Assembly: GCA_029931535.1 (NCBI GenBank)
Contig: JAQPZY010001610.1
Span: forward strand, 186,001 to 250,000
Source: Margaritifera margaritifera
Lineage: Eukaryota; Mollusca; Bivalvia; Unionida; Margaritiferidae
DNA length: 64,000 nt
Reading direction: 5' to 3'
Shown here piece after piece: positions 12,755-24,285 of this stretch; the first letter of the stretch is position 1; the number at the start of each line of letters is the position of its first letter. The notes beneath the pieces were generated by a model. It searched no databases, had not been told where the DNA came from, and saw only the letters and a program-made list of their open reading frames with translations. The position numbers and the translations under genes are program-made.

Positions 12755-14117
12755 AGTAAAGATTGTTTATAACGTTTCGCATGGGACTGGTATTTTTAGA
12801 ACGTTATAATCGAGAAACATTATATCCAAATTCATCAGGCTTTTTCAACATGTTTATATAACTGTCCATGTCGATGATGTTGGACATACATGTAGTACAC
12901 AATTTATAATGGTATGATTACTGTTAGAACTCACATGTAATGGTAATAAAATTTGCAAACAACATACATTTGTATAAATACATGTTTTCATGAAAAAAAA
13001 TGATAAACCAAATGTTTTACCATCCGATGAAAGTGTCAACATACATGTACATATACCAGCTGGTGAATCATAAAAATCACTTTTATGTGAAATCATCTTT
13101 GTTCGATAACTCGGTTGCTTCCTGGTTATCACTAATTTTACAAACAATATATTCATGGTACAACAAATTTACATTTCAATTGTTGGTATCACAACTGCAA
13201 CAGTGTCACTATTAGAATAAACATAATCCAAGAAATCAACATCCTCATTACCAGACCAAAGTAGGCATCACACACCATAGCAACAGAAACATCGTCATCA
13301 GCATTGCTATCACCGGTAATGACATCTGTTTGCTCACTAAACCCTGCCTTAACAAAAGAGTTTGCAAAACAATCTGTGGAAACATCACACTATGCACAAT
13401 AAATCATATAGATTGCAGACAGTATATTTATTTCACTCTCAATTATATTTCTTTTTTATTTATGTTTTTTGTTAAGAGGTATCTTTTGATTCGAGTATGT
13501 CAGTACTTTAACTTCTATTCCTCATATTTTTATTTGTTTCTTTTTCTGACTGGTTAATTTTCAGCCATTTTCACAAGTCAGAATTCAAAATGAACACAAG
13601 AAAGATTTACTTCAAGCTGTACTCAATTAGTCAACATATAGGTATAGAACAATAGCTAATGGATATTTCTAAATTATTTAGTAAAAAAAGTACAAAAAAG
13701 GAAACATTTCTTTTCATGCTTTAATTGTATTGAACCAGCAAACCATGATTCTAAAGTACCGATTATGAATGAGGTGTGATTATCATGCCTTTGTTACCTG
13801 GTGTCTTTGTTAGGTCTTTGTTATCTACTGATTATGAATGACGTGTGGTTATCACACTTTTGTTACTGGGCACCTTTGTTGTTATGCCTTTGTTATTTAA
13901 ATGACTGCCATTGTTTATGTGGCATTGGCGCATTAGGTTATAAAAATGTAATAATTTAGCTAATTTTCTCAAGCGGACCAATTAAACATTTTAACAAAGG
14001 AACATTATAACAAAGCCTTTGGAATACACAGTAATTAGGAATTGGATGGGGAAAATAAAGTAAAGCATTCTAACAGAGGAAAAATTATATCCAAGAATGT
14101 AATAAACAATCTTTACT
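12755..14117. mobile_element. 1.36-kb element with 19-bp terminal inverted repeats
   Basis: The left end agtaaagattgtttataac (12755-12773) and the reverse complement of the right end (14099-14117) agree at 18 of 19 bases. The flanks rejoin to the R2 repeat consensus (...ccatccaca / aagtttggtaactg), proving insertion. No transposase frame was recognised inside, so it is a non-autonomous DNA element of unknown superfamily. The target duplication is unclear (TA/TG). Confidence 0.65.
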
Positions 14118-14161
14118 GAAGTTTGGTAACTGTAGATGATGGAGAACTCAAGTTACTGTAT

Positions 14162-14913
14162 TGTTATGTATGATGTTTATATAATATTATAAATATTTTA
14201 GGAAATTATAAATGTTTCTTCACTTTAATATTTGCTTAAATCTTAATGTTTATCAGGAAAAACATGTTTAACTAGTGTCCTTGAATTAGGTTGTTTTGAT
14301 CAATATGTTTTCTCAATTTGAAGGTCAAGGTTGAATTTTGTTTACAGTTAGAATTCCATTAAGATGACTCATATTCTAGAACATTCTGTCATGTGACCAA
14401 TCTTTATATATACCATGTTTGGTTGACATTTTTTCAGTTTTGACATTACCATCAGTCTTGTAAAGAGCTATTGCAGTTGTGAAAATTCATTCCAAATTCT
14501 AAGAGAGGAATTATTTTAAATATTCATTGGATTATAACAGTGCTCATAAACTTTTGGATTTTGGATTTTTAATTGATGATTTTGGAATTTAAGTGAACTT
14601 ATTCAGAGATTTTGGAATACTTCATTTTGACATCAGCACATCAAGATTTCTAGTACATCAGGACTTTGGAGACCATTAGCACATCATAACATTCAAGGAC
14701 ACAGCCGTGAATTCGGAACATTCTATATTTAGGACTTGTGATTAGAACAATCATTCTTATTGGATTATTAGGATTTCAAAACACATTACTGTAAGTGACT
14801 TTTTGATTTTTCATTTTAATTATCTAGTAATAAATTGCTTGTTGATTTTTTACTTGATTTGTTGGTTTCACTTTCTTTCTGTTACATTTTTCTTAGACCA
14901 TAGAGTCGTAACA
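14162..14913 (+). mobile_element. Solo LTR, 752 bp
   Basis: It begins TGTTATG and ends GTCGTAACA, giving TGTTA/TAACA inverted termini. It sits inside the R2 repeat, whose unit resumes on the far side. A TATA-like 'tatatatacc' at about 14406 and an AATAAA near 14829 fit an LTR promoter and poly(A) signal. Flanking gtat/atat could be a decayed 4-bp target duplication. No internal retroelement body is present. Orientation is inferred from the TATA-then-poly(A) order. Confidence 0.55.
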
Positions 14914-15269
14914 ATATGCAAACCACAACAGTTTCTTCTTCAGTCAGTGACCTTGACCTTTGACCTCCAAACTGATAGGGTGCTTCCTTACTCCAAGTGC
15001 AAGCCTTCCACAAAGTTTGGTAACTGTAGATGGTGAAAAACGAGTTATTGTGCAGAAACCATTTTTATTCTTTCAGTCACAGTAACACTGACCTTGAAGC
15101 TTCCGACCCTGAAATCAATAGGGTTCTTCCTAACCCCAAGTACAAAGCAATCCACAAAGTTTGGTAACTGTAGATGGTGGACAACTTGAGTTATTGTGCA
15201 GAAACAAAATTGGACACAGACAGATGGACAGATGGATGGATAGATAACAGAGAGATAGACATATGGACA

Positions 15270-15950
15270 TCATAACATAATATGCTTATAAAAATTGGTG
15301 TATTAAAATTGATACCCACAAAAATAAATGAATTCCTTGCTAGCAGAGGAGTGATACCCATGCCTTGTTAATGGATTATAGGCGAGACAATAAAATGGGG
15401 CTGAATCATAGAAACTACATTTGTAATAGCATACATTAACATATAGTGCTACAAACTAGAAATGTACTCCTAGAATACAGATGCTCCATCACAGTGCCTA
15501 AAACTATTCTAAACACAAAAACTTGTCAATCTGCAATGTACGGATGGACAGACAGATGTACAGACAGACATACAGATGATGATAACACTATATGCTCGAC
15601 CACTGTCATGGTTGGGCATAAAAAACATAAGTAAAAATTGACATCTAAGAGATCACCAAGTGCTTAAACTTGTATATATTCAAAAAGATATAAATTTAAA
15701 TCCTGCATATTTCAATTGATGTACATTAAATAATCACACCTATTTCTTTGGCAACAGATAAGTCCTGTTTCAATCATACAAAAAAATATAAATAAACCAT
15801 CAAACTATACAAATATCTGTAGAAAAAGTGGACACATTTGGGAAGTAGTCATTGTTGAGGAGTTTTGAAAGTGAAAATATGAAACAATGAATTCTTCTCA
15901 TTTACATTATTTATCCATGTATCATGCACATATAGCTGCAAAAAAAGTAA
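15270..15950. other. Unannotated spacer
   Basis: A second short 'gacagacagatgtacagac' stretch occurs at 15545-15575. Otherwise nothing is recognised. Confidence 0.4.
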
Positions 15951-15954
15951 ACCT

Positions 15955-16800
15955 AGATTCACTATAATGCTATTCATGGGAGTCATACAAGAGTAAAGTG
16001 ACATATGCATGGTCACATTATAATGGCGTACATTATACTGTGGCCTCTCACTATAACACTATGGGAGTCATAAAAGAGTATGGTGACATAGGCATGGTCA
16101 CATTATAATGGGGTACATTACACTGTGGCCCCTCACTATAACACTATGGGAGTCATAAAAGAGTACAGTGACATAGGTATGGTCACATTATAATGGGGTA
16201 CATTACACTATGGCCCCTCACTATAACACTATGGGAGTCATAAAAGAGTACAGTGACATAGGTATGGTCACATTATAATGGGGTACATTACACTGTGGCC
16301 CCTCACTATAACACTATGGGAGTCATAAAATAGTACGGTGACATAGGCATGGTCACATTATAATGGGGTACATTATACTGTGGCCTCTCACTATAACACT
16401 ATGGGAGTCATAAAAGAGTATGGTGACATAGGCATGGTCACATTATAATGGCGTACATTATACTGTGGCCCCTCACTATAACACTATGGGGGTCATAAAA
16501 GAGTAGTGACATATGCATGGTCACAATAAAATGGGGTACATTATACAATGGTCCCTCACTATACTGTTATTCAGGGGGGCGATAAAAGTGTACCGGGATA
16601 TAGATAAAGTTGCCTTATAATGGAGTACATTAAACAGTGGTCCCTTGCTATAATGCTTTTCAAGGAAGCCATAAAAGTGTAATGTAATATAGACATAGTC
16701 ACCTTATAATGGGGTACAATATACAATGGCCCCTTAATATAATGCTATTCAGGGGAGCCATAAAAGGGTACTGTGATACAGACAAAGTTGCCATATACTG
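15955..16800. repeat. ~85-bp tandem array with transposon-end-like core
   Basis: About ten units, for example 'cactataacactatgggagt' + 'cataaaagagtacagtgaca' + 'taggtatggtcacattataa' + 'tggggtacattacactgtgg' + 'cccct'. The junction 'acagtggtccctcactata' recurs in each unit and resembles the terminal repeat of Tigger/pogo elements. Copies diverge towards the right. Confidence 0.92.
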
Positions 16801-17009
16801 GGTACAATATATAGCAAAATATTAAAAAATGAATATAATGGAATCCATGACCATACCCCATGTTATATCAGAAATGTGATACAGTGAGGTGTGTTATATT
16901 AAGGGACCAATGTAAGGTGCTTTCAGATCAGTGCCTGTGCTGTTTGTTTGGCATCCAAGTAGAAGAAACATTATAAAGCCTGATTTACCATTGTGCAACA
17001 TCAGGGCCT

Positions 17010-17995
17010 GTGTTCATGTATCTTGTTCTATCATTATTCAACATTAGGCCTTGTATTCATATACCCTAATCTACCACTGTTCAACATTAGAGCCTGTATT
17101 CATAGACCATGATCTACCACTGTGCAATGTTAAAGCCTGTATTCATAGACCCTGATCTACCATTGTGTAACATTAGACCCTGTATTCATAGACCATGATC
17201 TACAATTGTGTAAAAATTAGGCCCTGTATTCATAGACTCTGATCTTCCATTGTGTAACATTAGACCCTATATTCATGGACCATGATCTACCATTGTGTAA
17301 TATTAAGGCCTATATTCATAGACTCTGATCTACCATTGTGTAACATTAGACCCTGTATTCATAGACCATGATCTATGATGTGTAACATTAGAGCTTGTAT
17401 TTATATACCCTGATCTAAGATTGTGTAACATTAAGGGCTGTATTCATAGACCCTGATCTATCAATGTGTAACATTAAGGCCAGTATTCATAGACTCTGAT
17501 TTACCATTGTGTAACATTAGACCCTGTATTCACAGACATTGATCTACCATTGTGTAACATTAGACCCTGTATTCATGGACCATGATCTACCATTGTGTAA
17601 TATTAAGGCCTATATTCATAGACTCTGATCTACCATTGTGTAACATTGGACCCGGTATTCATAGACCATGATCTATGATGTGTAACATTAGAGCTTGTAT
17701 TTATATACCCTGATCTAAGATTGTGTAACATTAAGGGCTGTATTCATAGACCCTGATCTATCAATGTGTAACATTAAGGCCAGTATTCATAGACTCTGAT
17801 TTACCATTGTGTAACATTAGACCCTGTATTCACAGACATTGATCTACCATTGTGTAACATTAGACCCTGTATTCACAGACATTGATCTACCATTGTGTAA
17901 CATTAGACCCTGTATTCACGGACATTGATCTACCATTGTGTAACATTAGACCCTGTATTCACAGACAGTGATCTACCATTGTGTAACATTAGGGT
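17010..17995. repeat. 43-bp minisatellite, about 23 copies, with a 300-bp higher-order duplication
   Basis: The unit is 'cattgtgtaacattagaccc' + 'tgtattcatagaccatgatc' + 'tac'. The block starting 17281 recurs 300 bases later at 17581 with matching unit-specific variants, including a shortened unit ('ctatgatgtgtaac'). Confidence 0.95.
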
Positions 17996-17999
17996 CTGT

Positions 18000-18780
18000 A
18001 TTCTCAAAACTGTTTGAGCACAAAACTCAAACTCAAGTTCAGAACCGCAAAATTAAATATGATACTTGGGGTAAATTTATGTCATTGAAACTTATCAGTC
18101 AAGGAGAGAGAACCAATGTTAAGAAAATTCCTAAAGATGGAATTCTGAATCCCTTTTGTTTGATCTGAAGTGGCAGAACTATAGACTGAGAGAAATGTAG
18201 AGTTAAAATTCTGTCAAAATTAAGTCCGAGGTAGGGACAATTTGAACACAAGTCCGTAAAAATTAATCAAGTGAGTACCAAGAAAATAAATTAAGTATAA
18301 AAAGTCACTCAATTCTTTACAGTGAAAATTCATTCTCTAAACCTCATTTATCAAAATCATAATGAAACCACATGGATGCCAAGGAAGCAAATCAAACCAT
18401 AAAAGTAAGACAGTTACTTAAAGCTGAAAAACAAAAGTGAGATATCAATTTAATCAGATGACATATGATCAAGTATGTTTTTCTTGACCAAGAGCAACAC
18501 AAGACAAGAATTCTCTGGAATGCTGTTTTAACTGCTCTACCGTGGCACAATCCACAAAGCTTCCAAAGTCACAGGAGCAAGAAAAGTGGGTCAATGTGGT
18601 CTACTTTTGTACATGATAATAAGAATCCCTCAAGATAAATGCACCCATCAAGTTTTATAACTGAACATGCAACAGCATTGAGGATCTGAGCTAAATGCAA
18701 AAACTTACCATAATCATTGGAGCACAAAAAAAAAGGTCACTGTGACCTCCATTTGCATGTGATGAGTAGTACTCTCCAAA
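18000..18780. other. Spacer with decayed dispersed-repeat units
   Basis: 18520-18780 contains decayed pieces in the style of the R2 repeat ('cactgtgacctccatttgca'). No gene is seen. Confidence 0.4.
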
Positions 18781-18794
18781 ATGAATATACCCAT

Positions 18795-19115
18795 CAAAAG
18801 TTTCATGACTGTACATACAACAGTGTCAAAGAAACTAAATGCAAAAGTTTCATGACTGTACATACAACAGTGTCAAAGAAGCTAAATGCAAAAGTTTCAT
18901 GACTGTACATACAACAGTGTCAAAGAAGCTAAATGCAAAAGTTTCATGACTGTACATACAACAGTGTCAAAGAAGCTAAATGCAAAAGTTTCATGACTGT
19001 ACATACAACAGTGTCAAAGAAGCTAAATGCAAAAGTTTCATGACTGTACATACAACAGTGTCAAAGAAGCTAAATGCAAAAGTTTCATGACTGTACATAC
19101 AAAAGTGTCAAAGAA
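18795..19115. repeat. 47-bp tandem array, about 7 near-identical copies
   Basis: The unit is 'aagtttcatgactgtacata' + 'caacagtgtcaaagaagcta' + 'aatgcaa'. Copies are nearly identical, indicating recent expansion from the R2-like sequence to its left. Confidence 0.95.
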
Positions 19116-19191
19116 ACAGAGCTAAATGCCTATGCCAACAACAACAACAATGATGTCCAAAAAGTTATACCTGTGTCTTACCTATGTTTTG

Positions 19192-19372
19192 CAGATGAGA
19201 CAGAAACTACTCTGGATATTTTTTCTAAATCACCTAGATGAGAAAAAAACTACTCTGGATATTTTTTCCAGATCACCTAGATGAGACAGGAACTACTCTG
19301 GATATTTTTTCCAAATCACCTAGATGAGATAAAAACTACTCTGAATATTTTTTCCAGATCACCTTGGTATAA
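19192..19372. repeat. ~43-64 bp tandem array, 4 copies
   Basis: 'agatgagacagaaactactc' + 'tggatattttttccaaatca' + 'cct' is repeated four times with small changes. Confidence 0.9.
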
Positions 19373-19549
19373 AATATGGATCATCATCAGTTCTTAAAGT
19401 TTTTAGCAACAACAAGAGAAGGTTACAATACTGGTATTCATGTAAGTTGTAGTGAGTTTCAGAAGATTCTTTCATCAAGAATTTTTAAATTTTCATCTTT
19501 CTATCTTTTTTTGTGGGGTTGGTTGTTTCTTTTTGCAACAATGGGAGCA

Positions 19550-19725
19550 TCATTACAGGTGGTAAATAGATAACACCCTCCCTTGCAAGGGTCATGGGTT
19601 CAATACCCACCCAGGCCAGCTCGGGTTGGTTGCCTCAGTGTGTCCTTGGGAAAGGCACCTGGCTCCCATATCATCAGCATGATATAGCCAATAATGTGCT
19701 CAAAGTGCCATTAAAAGCCAACCAA
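19550..19725 (+). mobile_element. tRNA-derived SINE
   Basis: 19597-19607 is ggttcaatacc, a perfect match to the RNA polymerase III B box, with a weak A-box-like stretch about 35 bases upstream. It is followed by 'gtgtccttgggaaaggcac', a body motif familiar from widespread metazoan SINEs. The tRNA structure is too decayed to be a functional gene. Confidence 0.6.
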
Positions 19726-19879
19726 CCTATTAAAGAACTGTCTTTGTTGTTGGATGACACTTTTTTTACCTATTTCTTGATAGTGTAGTCCTCGGATGTT
19801 AAAAATATGGACTTGTTCTCAGTCTTATTTTTATGGCCAATTACGATGATTACAGTAAATCTGAAAATAAAGGATACTC

Positions 19880-20175
19880 TTGCCTTTACAAACAAATGTT
19901 CTTTATTAAGAGGTTAAATATATGAGTTAAGAGAAAAGGGTCGATGCATGCTGTCCTATGAAGAAGTGGGCTTTATACAGAGGTTAAATATATGTGAGTT
20001 TAAAGAAAGGGTTTGATGTACTTTGTCCTATGAACAGGTGTCCTTTATTAAAAGGTTAAATATATGAGTTAAGGGAAGGAGTTGATGCATTTTTTGTCCT
20101 ATGAACAGGTGGGCTTTATTCAGAGATTAAATATTTAAGTGAGTTAAGAGAAAGGGGTTGATGCATGTTGTACTG
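19880..20175. repeat. ~78-bp tandem array, 4 copies
   Basis: The unit contains 'gtcctatgaacaggtgtcct' + 'ttattaaaaggttaaatata' + 'tgagttaagagaaagggttg' + 'atgca', with clear divergence between copies. Confidence 0.85.
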
Positions 20176-20339
20176 TATGAACAGGTGCCCTTTATACTGA
20201 GGGATCCACTAAGATAGGCTTCAAAAAGCTGATTTGAAAAACAATAATCAGGCATTACCAATACAGTCAAACATTTATCATTCAGACTCCTTGCAGGAAC
20301 AATGAATTTGTCCAAATAAAAAAAACATTGAGATAAATG

Positions 20340-20440
20340 ATCATAATATAATATAATATAATATAATATAATATAATATAATATAATATAATATAATGTA
20401 ATTTATCATAACATACATAACATAACATAATATAATATAT
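20340..20440. repeat. (ATAAT)n pentanucleotide microsatellite
   Basis: 'aatataatataatataatat' runs to about 20400 and decays into 'cataacataacataac'. Confidence 0.92.
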
Positions 20441-21066
20441 TATAAATCATATAAAGAAGGTAATACAGGTCAAAGAAAATTCCATAAGTCTCGATGAGAA
20501 CAAAGTCTAGATATTTACTGTATGGATAATTTATATATTACTTTATATTGCATATGTTTTAACAGGTGAATTAAAAAAGAGCTACAAAACAATACAAAGT
20601 CAATTAAATCATAATGATATGATGGTAGAAAATTAATCCCCTGGTTTTTTAATTACCAAAGTAGTTACATCTTCACCAGTTAAGCATCTTTAGTTGTATA
20701 GGTCCAATAAAACCATGCATTATTTATACTGCAATTTATGAGTTTACAGAATCCAGATCTGGAATGAAAATTATTCTCAAAAATTGCAGATTGCAGTTTC
20801 CTTGACTGGTTCCATCTGAAGTGAACCTTAGCGATGCCATATTGACAATGCCAATTGGACTGAAACTATAGTTGAAACAAGAAACCAGTTTAGATGTTTT
20901 CCTACATTAGCCAAACAGGCAACCAGCAAGCAATAAGGAAAGAAACTTTCTTGCTCAATACTATAACAGGAGATTCGAATAATCACTCAGGCATGAGCCG
21001 GAACAGTGGTAACTCACTCTGTTCCTTTTCTCTAAAAAGATTGGAAAAATGAGCTGAAAAGCAGCT
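20441..21066. other. Probable 3' UTR / downstream region of the minus-strand gene
   Basis: This directly follows the stop codon on the minus strand. An ATTAAA-type signal occurs near 20655 and an AATAAA near 20114; the true end cannot be chosen from sequence. Confidence 0.35.
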
Positions 21067-21237
21067 CTAGAAATGTAAAGATTCCTGGTATGCACTGGTA
21101 TGCCCATGAGTTAGAGATGTGATAACACAGTTGACAGCTTCCATCACATCCTCAAACAATGGAACTCCCTCCCGATTGGCCAGGTCACACAGATAGTCAC
21201 GCCCCCTATTGTAGTCCTTGATGCCATTTTCTGTCAT
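21067..21237 (-). CDS. Exon l: C terminus of second domain and stop (349-404)
   Basis: Starts MTENGIKDYNRGRDYLCDLA, continues 'NREGVPLFEDVMEAVNCVI' and ends in a short tail before TAG at 21067-21069. The acceptor gcctcctttctgctgcag has an excellent pyrimidine tract. The open frame runs on to 21354, but that extra part is intron, because exon k supplies a phase-0 junction at 21237. An AATAAA on this strand lies near 20114, about 950 bases past the stop; I cannot say whether it is the poly(A) signal. Confidence 0.85.
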   Translation of the reverse strand: MTENGIKDYNRGRDYLCDLANREGVPLFEDVMEAVNCVITSLTHGHTSAYQESLHF

Positions 21238-21589
21238 CTGCAGCAGAAAGGAGGCACAAGTTTGAATGTCTTGGATGATTTTATGTCCATGTATAAAAAC
21301 CTTGAAGTTAAAACCATGATGATAACCAAGTAACCAATTAATAAAACAATTCAATTAGCTATATATTAAAAATTACATGATCAAGCCAGTTTAAACTGGT
21401 TTGACATGTTCTATTTTTTATCTCAGCTGTATTCAAACATCAGAATTGCATGTGCTGTTTAAGTACTGTTTTTGTAATGATTAAGAAACCTCTTTTTTGT
21501 AGGTATTTGCTATATAATTTACATCCTCAATCACTGATCATGTAAGAATCACACATAATTTGCTTTGGACAAATGTTTGCTTGAGCATA

Positions 21590-21965
21590 TGGAAAAACTT
21601 AGAATCCTTACATTAAACTTTCCTCCATAAAAGGTTAGCTGCAGTACATGGAAAGACTTAGAACCATTACATTCAAATTTCCACCCTCAAACTCCAGCAA
21701 ATGTTAGCTGCAGATTTAGAACCCTTCCATTCAAACATCCCCACTCATGCTTGAGCACATGTTAGCTGCAGCACATGGAAAGACTTAGAACATATGGGTG
21801 CAAACTCCCCCCAATGCTCCAGCAACATTTGATGTAGGACTTGGAAAGATTTAAAGTCCTTTGATTCAAACTCCTTCCTCATGCTCCAGTAAACATTTGC
21901 TGGAACAACTAGAATGACTTAGAGCCCATGTATTGAAAGTCCCTCTTCATGCTCTGGCAACATCT
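21590..21965. repeat. Degenerate ~70-bp tandem repeat, about 5 copies (intron)
   Basis: 'cacatggaaagacttagaac' ... 'cattcaaactcc' ... 'ctcatgctccagcaaatgtt' recurs with heavy divergence in the intron between exons k and l. Confidence 0.75.
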
Positions 21966-22562
21966 GCACACAGCCAACCCTTTATGATCATTATATTCAT
22001 GCATGTTCATATAGTGCATGAGTATGTGTGTTGTATATGCAGTAATAACATAGTCCTTAACAATTTGTCAGACTTTGGAATAAATATAGCATTGTCATGG
22101 CAATGAATCAATCCTGTATAGTTGTCAATGGCACAACACAATTTTTTCTATACTGCAAAACAGCAGAAAACTGACAGCAAGTTTGAGCTGGACAATAAAT
22201 TTGCAACATGTAACTGTAAGAAACAACTTACTGTTTTAAAATTCCTTTTCTGATTAAAGAATGAAATATAGTCTTAGTCACAAAGACACTACATATTTTG
22301 ATCGCATTTCAAATGGTGGTTTCATATAGTCCAAGTCAGCAAGAAGTTTGTCTTTCCTCTTGAAAGACATGAATAGCTTTATTACACAGAATTGTTTTTG
22401 CCACACTCATCTGACCAATCCAATTATGTTTTGCAATCTGATTTCCAAAATCTGAAGTATAAAAATGGCAACTGAAAACAATGGAATGCAACTGTTAGCA
22501 CAGAACTACTGAGTAAATGAAATACATCAACAAAAAGTTACTAAGTGTATGATGAATCTCAC

Positions 22563-22646
22563 CTGTTCTCCCCCAAGGAGATAGTCTTTCTGAAGTTTCT
22601 GTACACATAAGACCAGTTTACAGCCCATTCCAATGTAATATCCAGC
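22563..22646 (-). CDS. Exon k: second domain, middle (321-348)
   Basis: Encodes AGYYIGMGCKLVLCVQKLQK and DYLLGGEQ, phase 0 at both ends, acceptor atttcag, donor CAG|GTGAG. 'A-x-Y-I-G-x-G-x-x-x-V-L-x-V' is the strand after the conserved Glu in the family. In the first domain this piece is divided between exons b and c, so the two domains have different intron positions. Confidence 0.86.
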
Positions 22647-22924
22647 CTGAAATAAAACATACTCAAGTACAAAAATATTAGAATTCAGTAATTCTTTATA
22701 TGCAATAAAATTTACACCTCTACATAAGATAAATAAAACATACTGTTTTTAGCTGATAAAAGTGGGACAATATACTACATTCCAACTGGTAACATATGGA
22801 TATTGTACAAGGTACTACATTCGAACTGGTAAAATAGGGACCTTGTACAAGGCTGGCATATAGTACAATGTTAAATTAAGTTATTTCTTTATTCCTGTGA
22901 ACTTAAATCTGTACCACAGTAAAG

Positions 22925-23570
22925 TCATTATCAGTGTCAAGATCCTGGGCACTCTTGAGAATGCCTAGTTATTTGGGTCATTATCAGTGTAAATGTCATG
23001 GGCACTCTTGAGCATGCCTAGTTATTTGGGTCATTTTCAGTGTAAATGTCATGGGCACTCTTGAGAATGCCTAGTTATTTGGGTCATTATCAGTGTAAAT
23101 GTCATGGGCACTCTTGAGAATGCCTAGTTATTTGGGTCATTATCAGTGTAAATCTCATGGGCACTCTTGAGAATGCCTAGTTATTTGGGTCATTATCAGT
23201 GTAAATGTCATGGGCACTCTTGAGAATGCCTAGTTATTTGGGTCATTATCAGTGTAAATGTCATGGGCACTCTTGAGAATGCCTAGTTATTTGGGTCATT
23301 ATCAGTGTAAATGTCATGGGCACTCTTGAGAATGCCTAGTTATTTGGGTCATTATCAGTGTAAATGTCCTGGGCACTCTTGAGAATGCCTAGTTATTTGG
23401 GTCATTATCAGTGTAAATGTCATGGGCACTCTTGAGAATGCCTAGTTATTTGGGTCATTATCAGTGTAAATGTCCTGGGCACTCTTGAGAATGCCTAGTT
23501 ATTTGGGTCATTATGAGTGTAAATGTCATGGGCACTCTTGAAAATGGCTAGTTATTTGGTTCTGGCCATT
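22925..23570. repeat. 53-bp minisatellite, about 12 copies (intron)
   Basis: The unit is 'aaatgtcatgggcactcttg' + 'agaatgcctagttatttggg' + 'tcattatcagtgt'. Most copies are identical; the edges diverge ('gatcctgggcac', 'gagcatgcc'). Confidence 0.96.
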
Positions 23571-23920
23571 GATCAATTAGCAAGTTGTTGTTCATATGTG
23601 GAATTTTGAATTTTGCACAACCATTTTAACATGCTGTTCCCTCCTCTTTGACTGGTCTGGAGGAGTGTGGATATGGGCACTAAGTTAGGCAAAGAACAGC
23701 AGAGTTACCTATGAAAACAAGGCTGCTTTCCTGCAGGTACTAATATGTAGATCAAAAATTTGAAAATTTTGTGAGGACCTTCAACTTGTGAATACATTTT
23801 ACATGGTAAATATGATGATATCAGCAAGTATAAATGTGTAATCAATTATAAATTCATAAAATATTCTGTCATAAATTTTCTGCACTTAACAAATATGCAA
23901 AAATTAACAATACAAAGATA
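23571..23920. other. Intronic spacer
   Basis: Nothing recognised. Confidence 0.4.
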
Positions 23921-23924
23921 TTAT

Positions 23925-24238
23925 ATTTGACAGTATCTGAAATGCATTGCTTATAAGACATAAATCGGCATTTTACAGTATCTGAAATGCATTGCTTATA
24001 AGACATAAATTGGCATTTGACAGTATCTGAAATGCATTGCTTATAAGACATAAATCAGCATTTTACAATATCTGAAATGCATTGCTTATAAGACATAAAT
24101 CAGCATTTTACAGTATCTGAAATGCATTGCTTATAAGACATAAATCAGCATTTTGCAGTATCTGAAATGCATTGCTTATAAGACATAAATCAGCATTTTA
24201 CAGTATCTGAAATGCATTGCTTATAAGACATAAATCGA
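23925..24238. repeat. 45-bp minisatellite, 7 copies (intron)
   Basis: The unit is 'cagtatctgaaatgcattgc' + 'ttataagacataaatcagca' + 'tttta'. It starts about 47 bases beyond the donor of exon j, so the expansion comes very close to the splice site. Confidence 0.96.
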
Positions 24239-24285
24239 CAATCTTATAGATAAATAACTTTTCATATATTTTCATAAATACATAC

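Larger units (their letters stand above)
12375..15265 (+). repeat. Dispersed bivalve-type repeat R2 (~150-bp units), split by two insertions
   Basis: Units of the form 'tgtgcagaaaccacttttct', 'cagtgaccttgacctttgac' and 'aagtttggtaactgtagatg' occur at 12375-12751, 14118-14161 and 14918-15200. The sequence at both breakpoints rejoins to a continuous unit, so this is one old array interrupted at 12752-14117 and 14162-14913. It ends in 'gacagatggacagatgg' and 'gatag' rich sequence at 15215-15265. Confidence 0.78.

Noticed and set aside
19550..19725. Functional tRNA gene
   Set aside because: The B box is perfect but there is no cloverleaf, and a SINE body follows.
21238..21354. Extension of the last coding frame upstream of 21237
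   Set aside because: The frame is open, but exon k ends in phase 0 and a strong pyrimidine-tract acceptor lies at 21238; the extension has no family similarity.
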